NCBI GenBank assembly: GCA_031256445.1
Contig: JAIRQN010000047.1
Location: 1-39,343, forward strand
DNA: 39,343 nt
From: Treponema sp.
GTDB lineage: Bacteria; Spirochaetota; Spirochaetia; Treponematales; Breznakiellaceae
Direction: 5' to 3'
Shown: one piece after another, positions 15,371-22,955 of the stretch
Layout of the letters: each line of letters begins with the position of its first letter
Numbering within the stretch: position 1 is the stretch's first letter
The notes under the pieces: generated by a model
What the model was told of the DNA's origin: nothing
What the model saw: the letters and a program-made list of their open reading frames with translations, nothing else
Database searches by the model: none
Program-made: the position numbers and the translations under genes

Positions 15371-17071
15371 CTATGCTCTTTGCTCAATAGGTTTCTTGTT
15401 GCGCCACATGGAGATAACAGTTTCGATACCAACCATCAAAGCAAGAATTATCAGAACTACTGATACATAGGGAATTACCGGGTGACCTTTTCCCAGAATC
15501 CAACCGGTGTAAACCGCTATAAACAGCGCCCACATGGACATACAATACATAAACACCGCGGGCAGGAACGCAGCCAGCCAGACGTACGGAGTTTTAACTC
15601 CATTCTTCAGCCAAATGGAGATGCCGATGAGAGCAAGCGCCGCAAGAAGCTGATTTGACGCGCCGAAAGTTCCCCAGAAAATGCTCCATGCGGAAGCGAC
15701 TGATCCGTCCGGATTTGTCATGGTCTGGAAAATGAAAAATACGGGCACTAAAGCGGTAAGAACTGTTCCCAGAGCTTTTCCCCTGATGTCTTTCCAGCCG
15801 GTCAGTTCTTCAATGATATAACGTCCAAGACGCGTACATACGTCAAGTGTGTCATAAACGAATGTGGTAAACGCCATAAGGCCAAAACTGATGCCGATAG
15901 TAGCGGGAATGCCGATTAATTCCATAAATCTTCCGATACCGCGCGCATAAATAAAGTTGGGCGCTCTTGAAAGAATGTCAGAACCGGCGACGACGATCAT
16001 AACGCAGGCGACAGAAACGCAGGCGACCATACCTTCCAGCAGCATGCCTCCGTATCCGATTGGCTTGGCGTGGCTTTCCAATGTTAGCTGTTTACAGGTC
16101 GTACCGGACGAGACCAGGGCATGGAAACCGGAACACGCTCCGCACGCGATAGTTATAAACAGTACAGGGAATAACGGAGAACCGTTGGGGGCTGTGAATC
16201 CCCTGAATGCCGGATATTCAATCTTAAAACCGCCGAAGATAAGCCCGATAGCCGCGAATAACAGTACGGCGTACAGGAAGTAACCGCCGAGCGCTCCTCT
16301 TGGCTGCAGCAGAAGCCACATAGGAACAACCGCCGCTACCATACAATAGGCAAGGATTAAAACAGCCCAGACTTTTTGAGCGATTACAGGATTATCAATA
16401 GGAAGATTTATGGGAATGTACTGACCTACGACAATAGCCACTCCAACCAGCGGCAGGAAAATGAGTGTCGCCCAGCCTTCCGTAAGTTTGGTATAACGCA
16501 TAAGGCAGCCCATGATCATCGGCAGTATCAGGTACATTATTGAAGAAGCAGCGATGCCGCCGCCTTTAACCGTTGAACCGTCTTCAAGTCTCCATAATCC
16601 TACAAAGGAGCCGGCTGTTATGTCCGCAAACGCGACAATAAGGTAAACCAGCGTAATCCAGATGAAGACCATGAACAGTATCCATGCGCGGTTTGTTACA
16701 TTTAACCGGATTACCTCTGTGATGGATTTTGCCTTGTGTCTTACTGAAGCTATAAGGCTGCCCATATCGTGGATGCCGCCGATAAAAATCGCTCCCAGCA
16801 GACACCACAGTATTGCAGGACCCCATCCGAACATTACTGCCGCCAGGATAGGGCCGTTTACAGGACCAGCCGCCGCTATCGCGGAGAAATGCTGTCCCAG
16901 CAAAAACCCTTTCTTGGCAGGCACAAAGTCCTGTCCATCCTCGAATTCTTTTGCGGGTGTCACATTTTCATCGTTAAGTTTAAAAACTTTCCTGGCAAGG
17001 AATTTGCCGTATGTAAAATACGCCAATACATACAATGCCCCGCACCCCAGTACAATAAATAGTACATTCAT
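15371..17071 (-). CDS. cstA: Carbon starvation protein A (CstA-family transporter)
   Basis: 566 residues with about 15 hydrophobic segments. The family's N-terminal block is clear: EDGQDFVPAKKGFLLGQHFS, then AAAGPVNGPILAAVMFGWGP, then GGIHDMGSLIASVRHKAKSI. A further conserved block reads ACGACSGFHALVSSGTTCKQL. CstA proteins take up peptides or, in the CstA/BtsT group, pyruvate; the sequence does not decide between them. It is a single-gene unit: AAGGAG lies 9 bases before the ATG and a terminator follows at once. Length is that of the shorter (Firmicutes-like) CstA forms, not the roughly 700-residue E. coli protein. Confidence 0.93.
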   Translation of the reverse strand: MNVLFIVLGCGALYVLAYFTYGKFLARKVFKLNDENVTPAKEFEDGQDFVPAKKGFLLGQHFSAIAAAGPVNGPILAAVMFGWGPAILWCLLGAIFIGGIHDMGSLIASVRHKAKSITEVIRLNVTNRAWILFMVFIWITLVYLIVAFADITAGSFVGLWRLEDGSTVKGGGIAASSIMYLILPMIMGCLMRYTKLTEGWATLIFLPLVGVAIVVGQYIPINLPIDNPVIAQKVWAVLILAYCMVAAVVPMWLLLQPRGALGGYFLYAVLLFAAIGLIFGGFKIEYPAFRGFTAPNGSPLFPVLFITIACGACSGFHALVSSGTTCKQLTLESHAKPIGYGGMLLEGMVACVSVACVMIVVAGSDILSRAPNFIYARGIGRFMELIGIPATIGISFGLMAFTTFVYDTLDVCTRLGRYIIEELTGWKDIRGKALGTVLTALVPVFFIFQTMTNPDGSVASAWSIFWGTFGASNQLLAALALIGISIWLKNGVKTPYVWLAAFLPAVFMYCMSMWALFIAVYTGWILGKGHPVIPYVSVVLIILALMVGIETVISMWRNKKPIEQRA

Positions 17072-17171
17072 GGTTACATTTCTCCTTATAAAAATTGGTA
17101 TATCTAATGCTACTATAACATTGGTAAATTTTCAATTTTTTTATGCAAGAATTTTTTTTACGCCGCTAAAT

Positions 17172-17183
17172 TTTCATATGAAA
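17172..17183. promoter_or_regulatory. Perfect 12-bp palindrome upstream of cstA
   Basis: TTTCATATGAAA lies about 100 bases before the cstA ATG in an AT-rich intergenic stretch (17072-17318) shared with the divergent lipoprotein gene. It is a possible regulator site; no regulator is identified. Confidence 0.3.
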
Positions 17184-17268
17184 TTATCCAATATGGAGTT
17201 ATTTTAATTTTGTCCTACAAATTAATAAAATTTCCTTTTTTTTGCTGAAAAACGCTGTTTTAATCTAC

Positions 17269-17297
17269 TTGATTTCCTTTTTTTCCTGTTTTACTAT
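17269..17297 (+). promoter_or_regulatory. Promoter of the lipoprotein gene at 17319
   Basis: TTGATT (17269-17274), 17 bases, TACTAT (17292-17297). The start point would be near 17304, just ahead of the GAGAGGA ribosome site. Confidence 0.5.
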
Positions 17298-17318
17298 TGC
17301 TTTAAGCGAGAGGAAAAT

Positions 17319-18326
17319 ATGCGTAAAAAACCGGTCTTTTTATCATTTCTAATAATAATGCTTGTATCCAGTTGTTCCAGTATTTCCGCGGTCCAGCCGT
17401 GGGAAGAGGCCGGCAGATGGAACATTTATGGTTTTCGTGACCCTGAACAAAAAGTGCTTCTGAATGATTTTTATAATGACTTTGATTCTGAAAAGGAGAA
17501 GTACAGGACAGAGAGTCTGTTCTGGTATCACAGCGCAGTCAGGGATAATAAATCCGTCAACGTATTTCTTGAATCGGAAACGGTTTATCTGGGACAGGCG
17601 CACACAGGAATTGAACTTTGCAGGCCGGAAGATTTAGAGGGGTTAAATACCAATGAAAAACCCTCCGGCACTATTGTTATGAATGTCCCGAATCTGGAAC
17701 AATTTACAAAAGGCCTTGAGAAATATTCCGTACTGAAGATTAAATACCGCTATTTTTACCGGCCTGTTTATGCTGTCAAAGGACAGGAACCTGCTTCAGT
17801 CAGTAACCGCACGGTTTCGCAAGCGGAAACTATGGGTATTATGAGCATTAATGAATTTTTTCTGGATGAATATGAGATAACCGGGAAAATTAATGTGCCT
17901 CCTCCCCCTCCGTCCCAGTTTGTTCAGGGGATACAACGCGCAGGCGATATACTGGGAGCTGTAGTACGGGGGACGGACAGGGCTATCGGCAGGCTATTGG
18001 GAATTGATGACGTTAATCCCCAGGGAGAAATGACGCTGAACGGTCAAAAATACCAGAAAGCCGCTCTTGGTGAGATAGCCAAGAATTCCGCGACATACAC
18101 TGGCCCGGATTTACTGCTGACAAGCAGGGTAAAATTGAAGGGAGACAGAGGCGGTAATATCTGGGCTTTTCGTGAATCCGACGGCAACCTGGTTCAGACA
18201 ATGAAATATACCGGTCATATTCCTTCCAGCATGAAAGAAATCAGGATTTACTACCGTCTGCTCAGCAGCGGGTCGTTTGAGATTGACGAATGGAAACAGG
18301 CTTCTATTTTTAACGATCAGTGGTGA
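17319..18326 (+). CDS. Lipoprotein of unknown function
   Basis: 335 residues, not recognised. The lipobox-like LVSSC (Cys19) and short signal peptide predict a lipoprotein. The body is mixed alpha/beta with a Pro-rich turn (NVPPPPPSQ) near residue 195 and a small-residue helix after it (DILGAVVRGTDRAIGRLLG). The stretch DPEQKVLLNDFYNDFDSEKEKYRTE near 42 is strongly charged. No catalytic motif is visible. A GAGAGGA site supports the ATG. The stop is 6 bases from that of the convergent flgN-like gene. Confidence 0.65.
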   Translation: MRKKPVFLSFLIIMLVSSCSSISAVQPWEEAGRWNIYGFRDPEQKVLLNDFYNDFDSEKEKYRTESLFWYHSAVRDNKSVNVFLESETVYLGQAHTGIELCRPEDLEGLNTNEKPSGTIVMNVPNLEQFTKGLEKYSVLKIKYRYFYRPVYAVKGQEPASVSNRTVSQAETMGIMSINEFFLDEYEITGKINVPPPPPSQFVQGIQRAGDILGAVVRGTDRAIGRLLGIDDVNPQGEMTLNGQKYQKAALGEIAKNSATYTGPDLLLTSRVKLKGDRGGNIWAFRESDGNLVQTMKYTGHIPSSMKEIRIYYRLLSSGSFEIDEWKQASIFNDQW

Positions 18327-18332
18327 GCCGGG

Positions 18333-18863
18333 TTATCCCTGGATGTCTACCAGAGACGCAGTGTTTACGCTGTTGAATGTCTTTCTGCCGCCGGCCGCGT
18401 AGGGATTGTTCCTTAATGTTGTAATTTCGGATCGAAGTTCCAGCATGCGTTTTGACAGCAGTTCCTTGTTTTTTGTTGAGCGGATGACAGCTTCGCTTTT
18501 AAGCCTGTCCAGAGAAGCTTTAATATCGGGAACATCGTCCTGGGCTGTTTTTTCATGAAGCGGGCCGTTTCCGGAAATCACCGTATAGTACATTTCCTCG
18601 AGAGGATCGATGACTTTCTGGATCGAGAAGATGTCTGCTACTATTTTTTCTTCGATTTCTACATAAGTCAGCAGATCTTCGGCGCTGCCGGATTCAATAG
18701 TATTCTGCTGTTTATCCAAAATATCCAGATAAGAACGAAACCTGTCCCGCTGTTGGGTCAACAGGGTCTTAAAACGCCGCAGAATTGCGACTCTTTGAGC
18801 AAGTTCCGCTGAGTCAATATCGGCTGCTGCCGCTGCTGTGGTCTCTTCAATAAAAATTTTCAT
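18333..18863 (-). CDS. flgN: FlgN-like flagellar chaperone
   Basis: 176 residues, mostly helical and coiled-coil-like (about 20-140), with an Ala-rich N-terminus and the C-terminal NPYAAGGRK tail often seen in FlgN-family proteins. FlgN keeps the hook-filament junction proteins FlgK and FlgL in an exportable state. Identification leans on this pattern and on its place 47 bases behind fliS. The frame extends 4 codons further upstream, but the GGGGGGA site directly precedes the ATG at 18863, so that start is chosen. Confidence 0.7.
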   Translation of the reverse strand: MKIFIEETTAAAAADIDSAELAQRVAILRRFKTLLTQQRDRFRSYLDILDKQQNTIESGSAEDLLTYVEIEEKIVADIFSIQKVIDPLEEMYYTVISGNGPLHEKTAQDDVPDIKASLDRLKSEAVIRSTKNKELLSKRMLELRSEITTLRNNPYAAGGRKTFNSVNTASLVDIQG

Positions 18864-18910
18864 TCTTCCCCCCATATCGCTCCGCGTTTTCTTCCGGAGC
18901 TTTTATTGAT

Positions 18911-19354
18911 TTATCCGGCTATATTTAAACCGACTGCCTCGCGGTTAGCGGGTTCTGCGGCTTTTTTGGTTATCTCACTCCATACATTCCGCAGAGTCAG
19001 AAGCATATTCTTGACTGATATTACCCGTTTTTTGTCCTGGGCAATATTTGCCTCCAATAATTCCCTGTTAAACCATGTGTATAATGAGAACAGGTTTTTG
19101 GAAATATCTCCCCCCTGTTCAAAGTCCAGGGAAACCATTAATTCTGTAATGATTTCTTCGGCTTTCATTATCGACTTGCCGATTATCTCAATTCGGCCGG
19201 GGTCTTTATTTTCGGAATTGTTAAGTTCCAGCAGGTCCGCGGCAATTGTTAACTGCCTGATTGCCTCATCATACAACATTACAATAAGCTGTCCCTGACT
19301 AGCTGTCGTGATTCTGGTTTCTCTATATGTAGATGACGCGTTTTTATATGCCAA
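18911..19354 (-). CDS. fliS: Flagellar export chaperone FliS
   Basis: 147 residues with the FliS pattern: YRETRITTASQGQLIVMLYDEAI near residue 10, a four-helix layout, and LMVSLDFEQGGDISKNLFSLY in the middle, followed by LLEANIAQDKKRVISV. FliS binds the C-terminus of flagellin and prevents early polymerisation in the cytoplasm. The start codon is TTG (19354) behind a strong GAGGGGAG site. A sigma-28-like promoter lies just upstream, which fits late flagellar expression together with flgN. Confidence 0.92.
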   Translation of the reverse strand: MAYKNASSTYRETRITTASQGQLIVMLYDEAIRQLTIAADLLELNNSENKDPGRIEIIGKSIMKAEEIITELMVSLDFEQGGDISKNLFSLYTWFNRELLEANIAQDKKRVISVKNMLLTLRNVWSEITKKAAEPANREAVGLNIAG

Positions 19355-19372
19355 AATACTCCCCTCAACTTA

Positions 19373-19399
19373 TTATCGGTTTTAAAAACCGTTTCTTGA
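19373..19399 (-). promoter_or_regulatory. Sigma-28 (FliA)-like promoter of fliS-flgN
   Basis: On the minus strand TCAA (19399-19396), 15 bases, then ACCGATAA (19380-19373), close to the FliA consensus TAAA-N15-GCCGATAA. The spacer holds part of an inverted repeat CGGTTTT-A-AAAACCG (19377-19391) that overlaps the -10 box. Transcription would start at about the ribosome site of fliS. Confidence 0.6.
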
Positions 19400-19447
19400 G
19401 TTTTTTTCGCCGGTATTGTTTCTGTATATTCAGCCGCTGTTTTTTAA

Positions 19448-19476
19448 TTGGCTTATTATAAAATATAATATAGAAT
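19448..19476 (+). promoter_or_regulatory. Promoter placing transcription start about 4 bases before the YihY-fusion ATG
   Basis: TTGGCT (19448-19453), 17 bases, TAGAAT (19471-19476); ATG at 19487 with no Shine-Dalgarno. A second possible -10, TATAAT, is at 19464-19469 without a matching -35. Confidence 0.5.
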
Positions 19477-19486
19477 ATTAAACGAT

Positions 19487-20848
19487 ATGAAAAATAAATT
19501 TTTTAAAATAATACTGCCCGGCAGAACTTTTTTTCAGCGGTTTTTTATCACTTTGCAGCTTTACAGCGAAAACGGACTGGCAAATCATGCCGCCGCCTGC
19601 GCTTACGGATTTTTGCTTTCTATGGCTCCCATGCTGCTTTTAATTTTATTTTTCATGTTTATTGTTTTTGAGCCTTCTCCAAGGGTTATTTCAACTGTTG
19701 TAGGCTCCCTTCCTTTTTTGGATACCGTTTTTGACGAGCAATGGCTGAACAGCGATTTTTTTTCATTTTCCAATCCCGGTATTCCCGGGGTTATTTCGGT
19801 ATTGAGTGTTTTTTGGGCGGCAAGGATTTTCGCTCTTTCCATACAAAGAGGGCTGAAATTTATTTTTCAATCGGAAAAAAGCAGAAATCCAGTTACAAAT
19901 ACCGTTATTACTCTTGCTATTGAAGCGAGCGTGATTATTTTTGCTGTAATAACCATTATCAGTTCGCAGACGGCAATGCGTTTATACAGACTGTTTGATT
20001 TTTTAGGCAATTCTCCCCTGCACATTATTACTACGCAAATCGGCGGCCGGATTTTTCTTGCCGCGATACTGGGCATTGTTTCGTTTTTGGCGTATATACT
20101 AATTCCTGTTAAATCACCGCGAAAAATTTCCGCGTTTCAGGGCGCTTTTGTATGCGCAGTCTGCTATTTTTGCGTTGCTTTGGGACTGGGTTTTTTCCTG
20201 AATATTTCGCGTATAAATTTTATATACGGTACGCTTGGAAATCTTATTGTTCTTTTAATTAATGTGTTTTTCTTTTTTTCATTTTTCTTTCTTGGAGCGC
20301 AGCTTGTTTTTGTTATAGATTCATTTGACGCGCTGCTCTTTACAAAATTAAGGCAGACTAAAATGATGGATGACGCGTATTCGGCGGCGAAGATTTCCGC
20401 AGGCGAAACGAAAAACGCTGTCCGGTTCAAACATCCGCAGCTGCTTCTCAAATTGTTATTTCCTTTTGAAGGGCACCTTAATAAATATCTGCGCCATTTC
20501 AGGAAAGACGAAGTAATTATTTCCCAGGGTGATAAGGTTGATGATATTTATTACCTTATTGAAGGTGAAGTGGAAGTATTTTTTTCGTTATCTGCTCAGG
20601 ACATCGGCAGCAGCACAGGCATACTGAGCGCGGGTTCGTTCTTCGGCGAAATGGGTTATCTGCTGTCAGAAGAACGCTGCGCGACTGTTATGGCAAAAAC
20701 CGATATTTATGTGTTTGCGCTTCCGCCCGGAATTTTTGAAGAAATTTTAAAACATGACACCAGTCTTGACAGGGACATTATTGAACATATGTCACGCAGG
20801 CTGAAGGATACTACTGAACAGATAATTTCATTAAAGACGGATAATTAA
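19487..20848 (+). CDS. YihY/BrkB-family membrane protein fused to a cyclic-nucleotide-binding-type domain
   Basis: 453 residues. Residues 1-300 form the YihY (formerly 'RNase BN') domain with about six membrane helices; ANHAAACAYGFLLSMAPMLLL and FIYGTLGNLIVLLINVFFFF are typical of it. Residues about 328-453 form a Crp/cNMP-type beta-roll: LNKYLRHFRKDEVIISQGDK, DDIYYLIEGEVEVFF, and GSFFGEMGYLLSEERCATVMA, which keeps the Gly-Glu and Arg positions of the phosphate-binding cassette. No DNA-binding helix-turn-helix follows. A membrane transporter-like protein gated by a small ligand is a fair inference; the ligand is unknown. The stop overlaps that of rsmG on the other strand by 18 bases. Confidence 0.85.
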   Translation: MKNKFFKIILPGRTFFQRFFITLQLYSENGLANHAAACAYGFLLSMAPMLLLILFFMFIVFEPSPRVISTVVGSLPFLDTVFDEQWLNSDFFSFSNPGIPGVISVLSVFWAARIFALSIQRGLKFIFQSEKSRNPVTNTVITLAIEASVIIFAVITIISSQTAMRLYRLFDFLGNSPLHIITTQIGGRIFLAAILGIVSFLAYILIPVKSPRKISAFQGAFVCAVCYFCVALGLGFFLNISRINFIYGTLGNLIVLLINVFFFFSFFFLGAQLVFVIDSFDALLFTKLRQTKMMDDAYSAAKISAGETKNAVRFKHPQLLLKLLFPFEGHLNKYLRHFRKDEVIISQGDKVDDIYYLIEGEVEVFFSLSAQDIGSSTGILSAGSFFGEMGYLLSEERCATVMAKTDIYVFALPPGIFEEILKHDTSLDRDIIEHMSRRLKDTTEQIISLKTDN

Positions 20849-21559
20849 CATGCGGCGTTCTTCGTTCAGGAAAGGCACTGTATAAGGTATCGTTTCCCAA
20901 TTAATTTTTTCTTCGCTGTTCTTTATCAATCGCGCCGTTTCTTCTTCTGTTTTTTTCTGTTTTCCTTTATAGGCGGCAATTATTCCTCCGCGCGCGCATA
21001 TTTTAAAAAGAACTGACAGTAATTTTGGTTCAAGAGGTTTAAAAGCGCGGAATGTCACAAGCGCGAAACGATCCGGTTTTGATTTTTCCAGTTCGCTTTC
21101 TTCTACTGTGACATTGGAAAGGTTAAGCGCCGCTTTTACATTCCATAAAAAACCTGCCCTGCGGCTCATGCGTTCAATAAGAGAAAACCGGCAATCAGGC
21201 AATGTAATTGCCAGCGGAATTCCGGGTAGTCCCGCTCCTGAGCCGGCATCGGCAATTTGCGCGGGATGCTTCGCCGCTCCTGCCGGATGCGCCGCACCTG
21301 CTGGATGCGCCTGTTCCAGCAAGCGGCTGATTATTCCCAAAGGCGCGACAGAGTCCAGAATGTGTTTAACTGCCAGCTCTTCTCTGTCTTTAACTCCTAC
21401 AAGGCCGTATGCCGGGTTAAAAAGTTCGATTTCGTTCATATAGCGGGAAAGCAGATTAGTTATTTCTTCACAACGCGGGTTAATAATGCGGTCTATATGC
21501 GAATCACTTTCACGCAGTGCATTTATGCCTTCCTGTAACAGGGATTCTGCCGATTTCAC
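20831..21559 (-). CDS. rsmG: 16S rRNA (guanine527-N7)-methyltransferase RsmG
   Basis: 242 residues from the GTG at 21559. RsmG methylates G527 of 16S rRNA using S-adenosylmethionine; its loss gives low-level streptomycin resistance. Signatures are NPAYGLVGVKDREELAVKHI, LDSVAPL, the SAM-binding DAGSGAGLPGIPLAI, and LIERMSRRAGFL. An unusual tandem segment AHPAGAAHPAGAAKHPAQ stands directly before the SAM motif. The GTG at 21559 is preceded by TATAAT at the distance expected for transcription to begin on the GTG itself; a GTG at 21595 is the longer alternative. No Shine-Dalgarno is seen. Confidence 0.92.
   Translation of the reverse strand: MKSAESLLQEGINALRESDSHIDRIINPRCEEITNLLSRYMNEIELFNPAYGLVGVKDREELAVKHILDSVAPLGIISRLLEQAHPAGAAHPAGAAKHPAQIADAGSGAGLPGIPLAITLPDCRFSLIERMSRRAGFLWNVKAALNLSNVTVEESELEKSKPDRFALVTFRAFKPLEPKLLSVLFKICARGGIIAAYKGKQKKTEEETARLIKNSEEKINWETIPYTVPFLNEERRMLIIRL
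21261..21314 (-). repeat. Tandem 18-base repeat inside rsmG
   Basis: Two close copies, CCTGCCGGATGCGCCGCA (21279-21296) and CCTGCTGGATGCGCCTGT (21297-21314), plus a diverged third at 21261-21278, code for the HPAGAA-type repeat. All are in frame (multiples of 18). Confidence 0.8.
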
Positions 21560-21565
21560 TCTGTA

Positions 21566-21571
21566 ATTATA
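21566..21571 (-). promoter_or_regulatory. -10 box of rsmG
   Basis: TATAAT on the minus strand, 6 bases before the GTG at 21559. The -35 region (TGTTTT, 21594-21589) is weak. If used, the transcript begins at the G of GTG. Confidence 0.4.
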
Positions 21572-21609
21572 ACAAATAGCCGGATATAAAAACACCGTAG
21601 TTTCTGCAC

Positions 21610-21638
21610 TTGGCTAAGGCTTAAAGAACCAATATACT
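21610..21638 (+). promoter_or_regulatory. Promoter of the SDF transporter, start point at the ATG
   Basis: TTGGCT (21610-21615), 17 bases, TATACT (21633-21638), then GTTCCC and the ATG at 21645. Transcription would begin at the ATG; no ribosome site exists. Confidence 0.6.
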
Positions 21639-21644
21639 GTTCCC

Positions 21645-22883
21645 ATGAAGGTTTGGGTAAAATTATTAATTGGCGCTATTTTGGGAATGACAATCGGGTT
21701 CCTGCTGCCAGAAGAAAACGCGAATATTACCGCTGTTTTACAATGGCTGGAAAAACTGGCGATGGGAGTAGGACGTTACGCGGTTGTTCCCGTATTGCTC
21801 TTTTCGCTCATCATGGCTGTTTATGAACTCCGTTTGGATGATCAATTCTGGTACATGGTATTAAAAAATTTAATTGTAATAGTAATCGCTTCGGTTTTTG
21901 TTATTTCATTCGGTATTTTTGTAACAATGATTTTTTCACCGGCTCGAATTCCGATAGAAAAAGCGGAACAGCTTGAATTATTGAGCCTTGATACAGCCGC
22001 CAATATAATTGACATATTTCCATCCAATATGCTGAGCGTACTGACAAGCGGCGGAATATATCTTTTCCCGGTATTTGTGTTTGCGTTTTTCATTGGCATG
22101 GGGTTAAATTACGACCGAAATTTTGTTAAACCGGTAATTACCCTGATTGATTCTCTTTCGCGTATTTTCTTCCATGTCGCGTCTTTCTTTTCGGAAATTC
22201 TCGGATTTATTTTAATCGTGCTTTCCGCGTACTGGGCGGTTAATTTCAGCGAAATAATGCAGGCAAAAGTATATAAAGAATTGATAATTATGCTGGCTGT
22301 TTTCAGCGCTGTGCTGTGCTTCGGCATATTGCCCCTGTTCCTGTATTTTTTAAAACCGCGCGTTAACCCGTGGGTTGTTCTTTACGGCTCGCTGGGGCCT
22401 GCAATTACGGCGCTTGTCTCCAGAGATATTAATTTCAGCATTCCTGTAGTTCAGCGGCATTCAAAAGATAATTTCGGCATACGCAGGCGTTCCAGCGCTT
22501 TATCGCTGGCTTTATTTTCAACTTTCTGTAGATGCGGAAGCGCAATGGTAGCCGCCGCAGCGTTTATTGTTATTATAAAATCTTATACCTATATAAGGAT
22601 AGAGACAGTTGATTTAATTTCCATTGGAATCCGCGCTCTTGTAATCTCGTTCCTTCTTGCCCGTCATCCCGGCGAAGGCGCCTATATCGCGTTAGCTGCG
22701 CTTTGCCTTGGTTACGGCGGCGGCGAATACCGCGCCGGATACCTGATCTTAAAACCAATGGCTTTTTACCTTGTTGCGATAGGCGCCTTTATTGACATTA
22801 TGTTAACTTCATTCGGCACTTATGTAATAGCCAAGACAAACAATTTTATTCACGAAGAAAGAAGTCCCGGGCGTTTTATTTAG
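21645..22883 (+). CDS. SDF-family (dicarboxylate/amino acid:cation symporter) transporter, divergent
   Basis: 412 residues with the helix pattern of sodium/proton-coupled dicarboxylate or glutamate transporters: LLIGAILGMTIGFLLPEE at the start, a GRYAVVPVLLFSLIMAVYEL second block, and the C-terminal AIGAFIDIMLTSFGTYVIAK. The two re-entrant loop motifs that bind substrate are changed: instead of an SSS-rich loop it has ALVSRDINFSIPVV, and instead of NMTGTA it has FSTFCRCGSAMVAAA. The fold is therefore likely but the substrate may be unusual. It diverges from rsmG across 85 bases and ends just before a terminator. Confidence 0.82.
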   Translation: MKVWVKLLIGAILGMTIGFLLPEENANITAVLQWLEKLAMGVGRYAVVPVLLFSLIMAVYELRLDDQFWYMVLKNLIVIVIASVFVISFGIFVTMIFSPARIPIEKAEQLELLSLDTAANIIDIFPSNMLSVLTSGGIYLFPVFVFAFFIGMGLNYDRNFVKPVITLIDSLSRIFFHVASFFSEILGFILIVLSAYWAVNFSEIMQAKVYKELIIMLAVFSAVLCFGILPLFLYFLKPRVNPWVVLYGSLGPAITALVSRDINFSIPVVQRHSKDNFGIRRRSSALSLALFSTFCRCGSAMVAAAAFIVIIKSYTYIRIETVDLISIGIRALVISFLLARHPGEGAYIALAALCLGYGGGEYRAGYLILKPMAFYLVAIGAFIDIMLTSFGTYVIAKTNNFIHEERSPGRFI

Positions 22884-22907
22884 AGCGGACACTATTTAAA
22901 TAAAAAA

Positions 22908-22937
22908 AAGGGGCTATCCAATCACGGACAGCCCCTT
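22908..22937. terminator. Terminator between the SDF transporter and the CsgG/LpoB-like gene
   Basis: AAGGGGCT-A-TCC / GGA-C-AGCCCCTT, an 11-bp stem with one mismatch and a 6-base loop. A run of eight T follows on the minus strand, so it mainly serves the lipoprotein gene; it may also stop plus-strand messages. Confidence 0.85.
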
Positions 22938-22955
22938 TGCAAAATAGTTCAGGAT

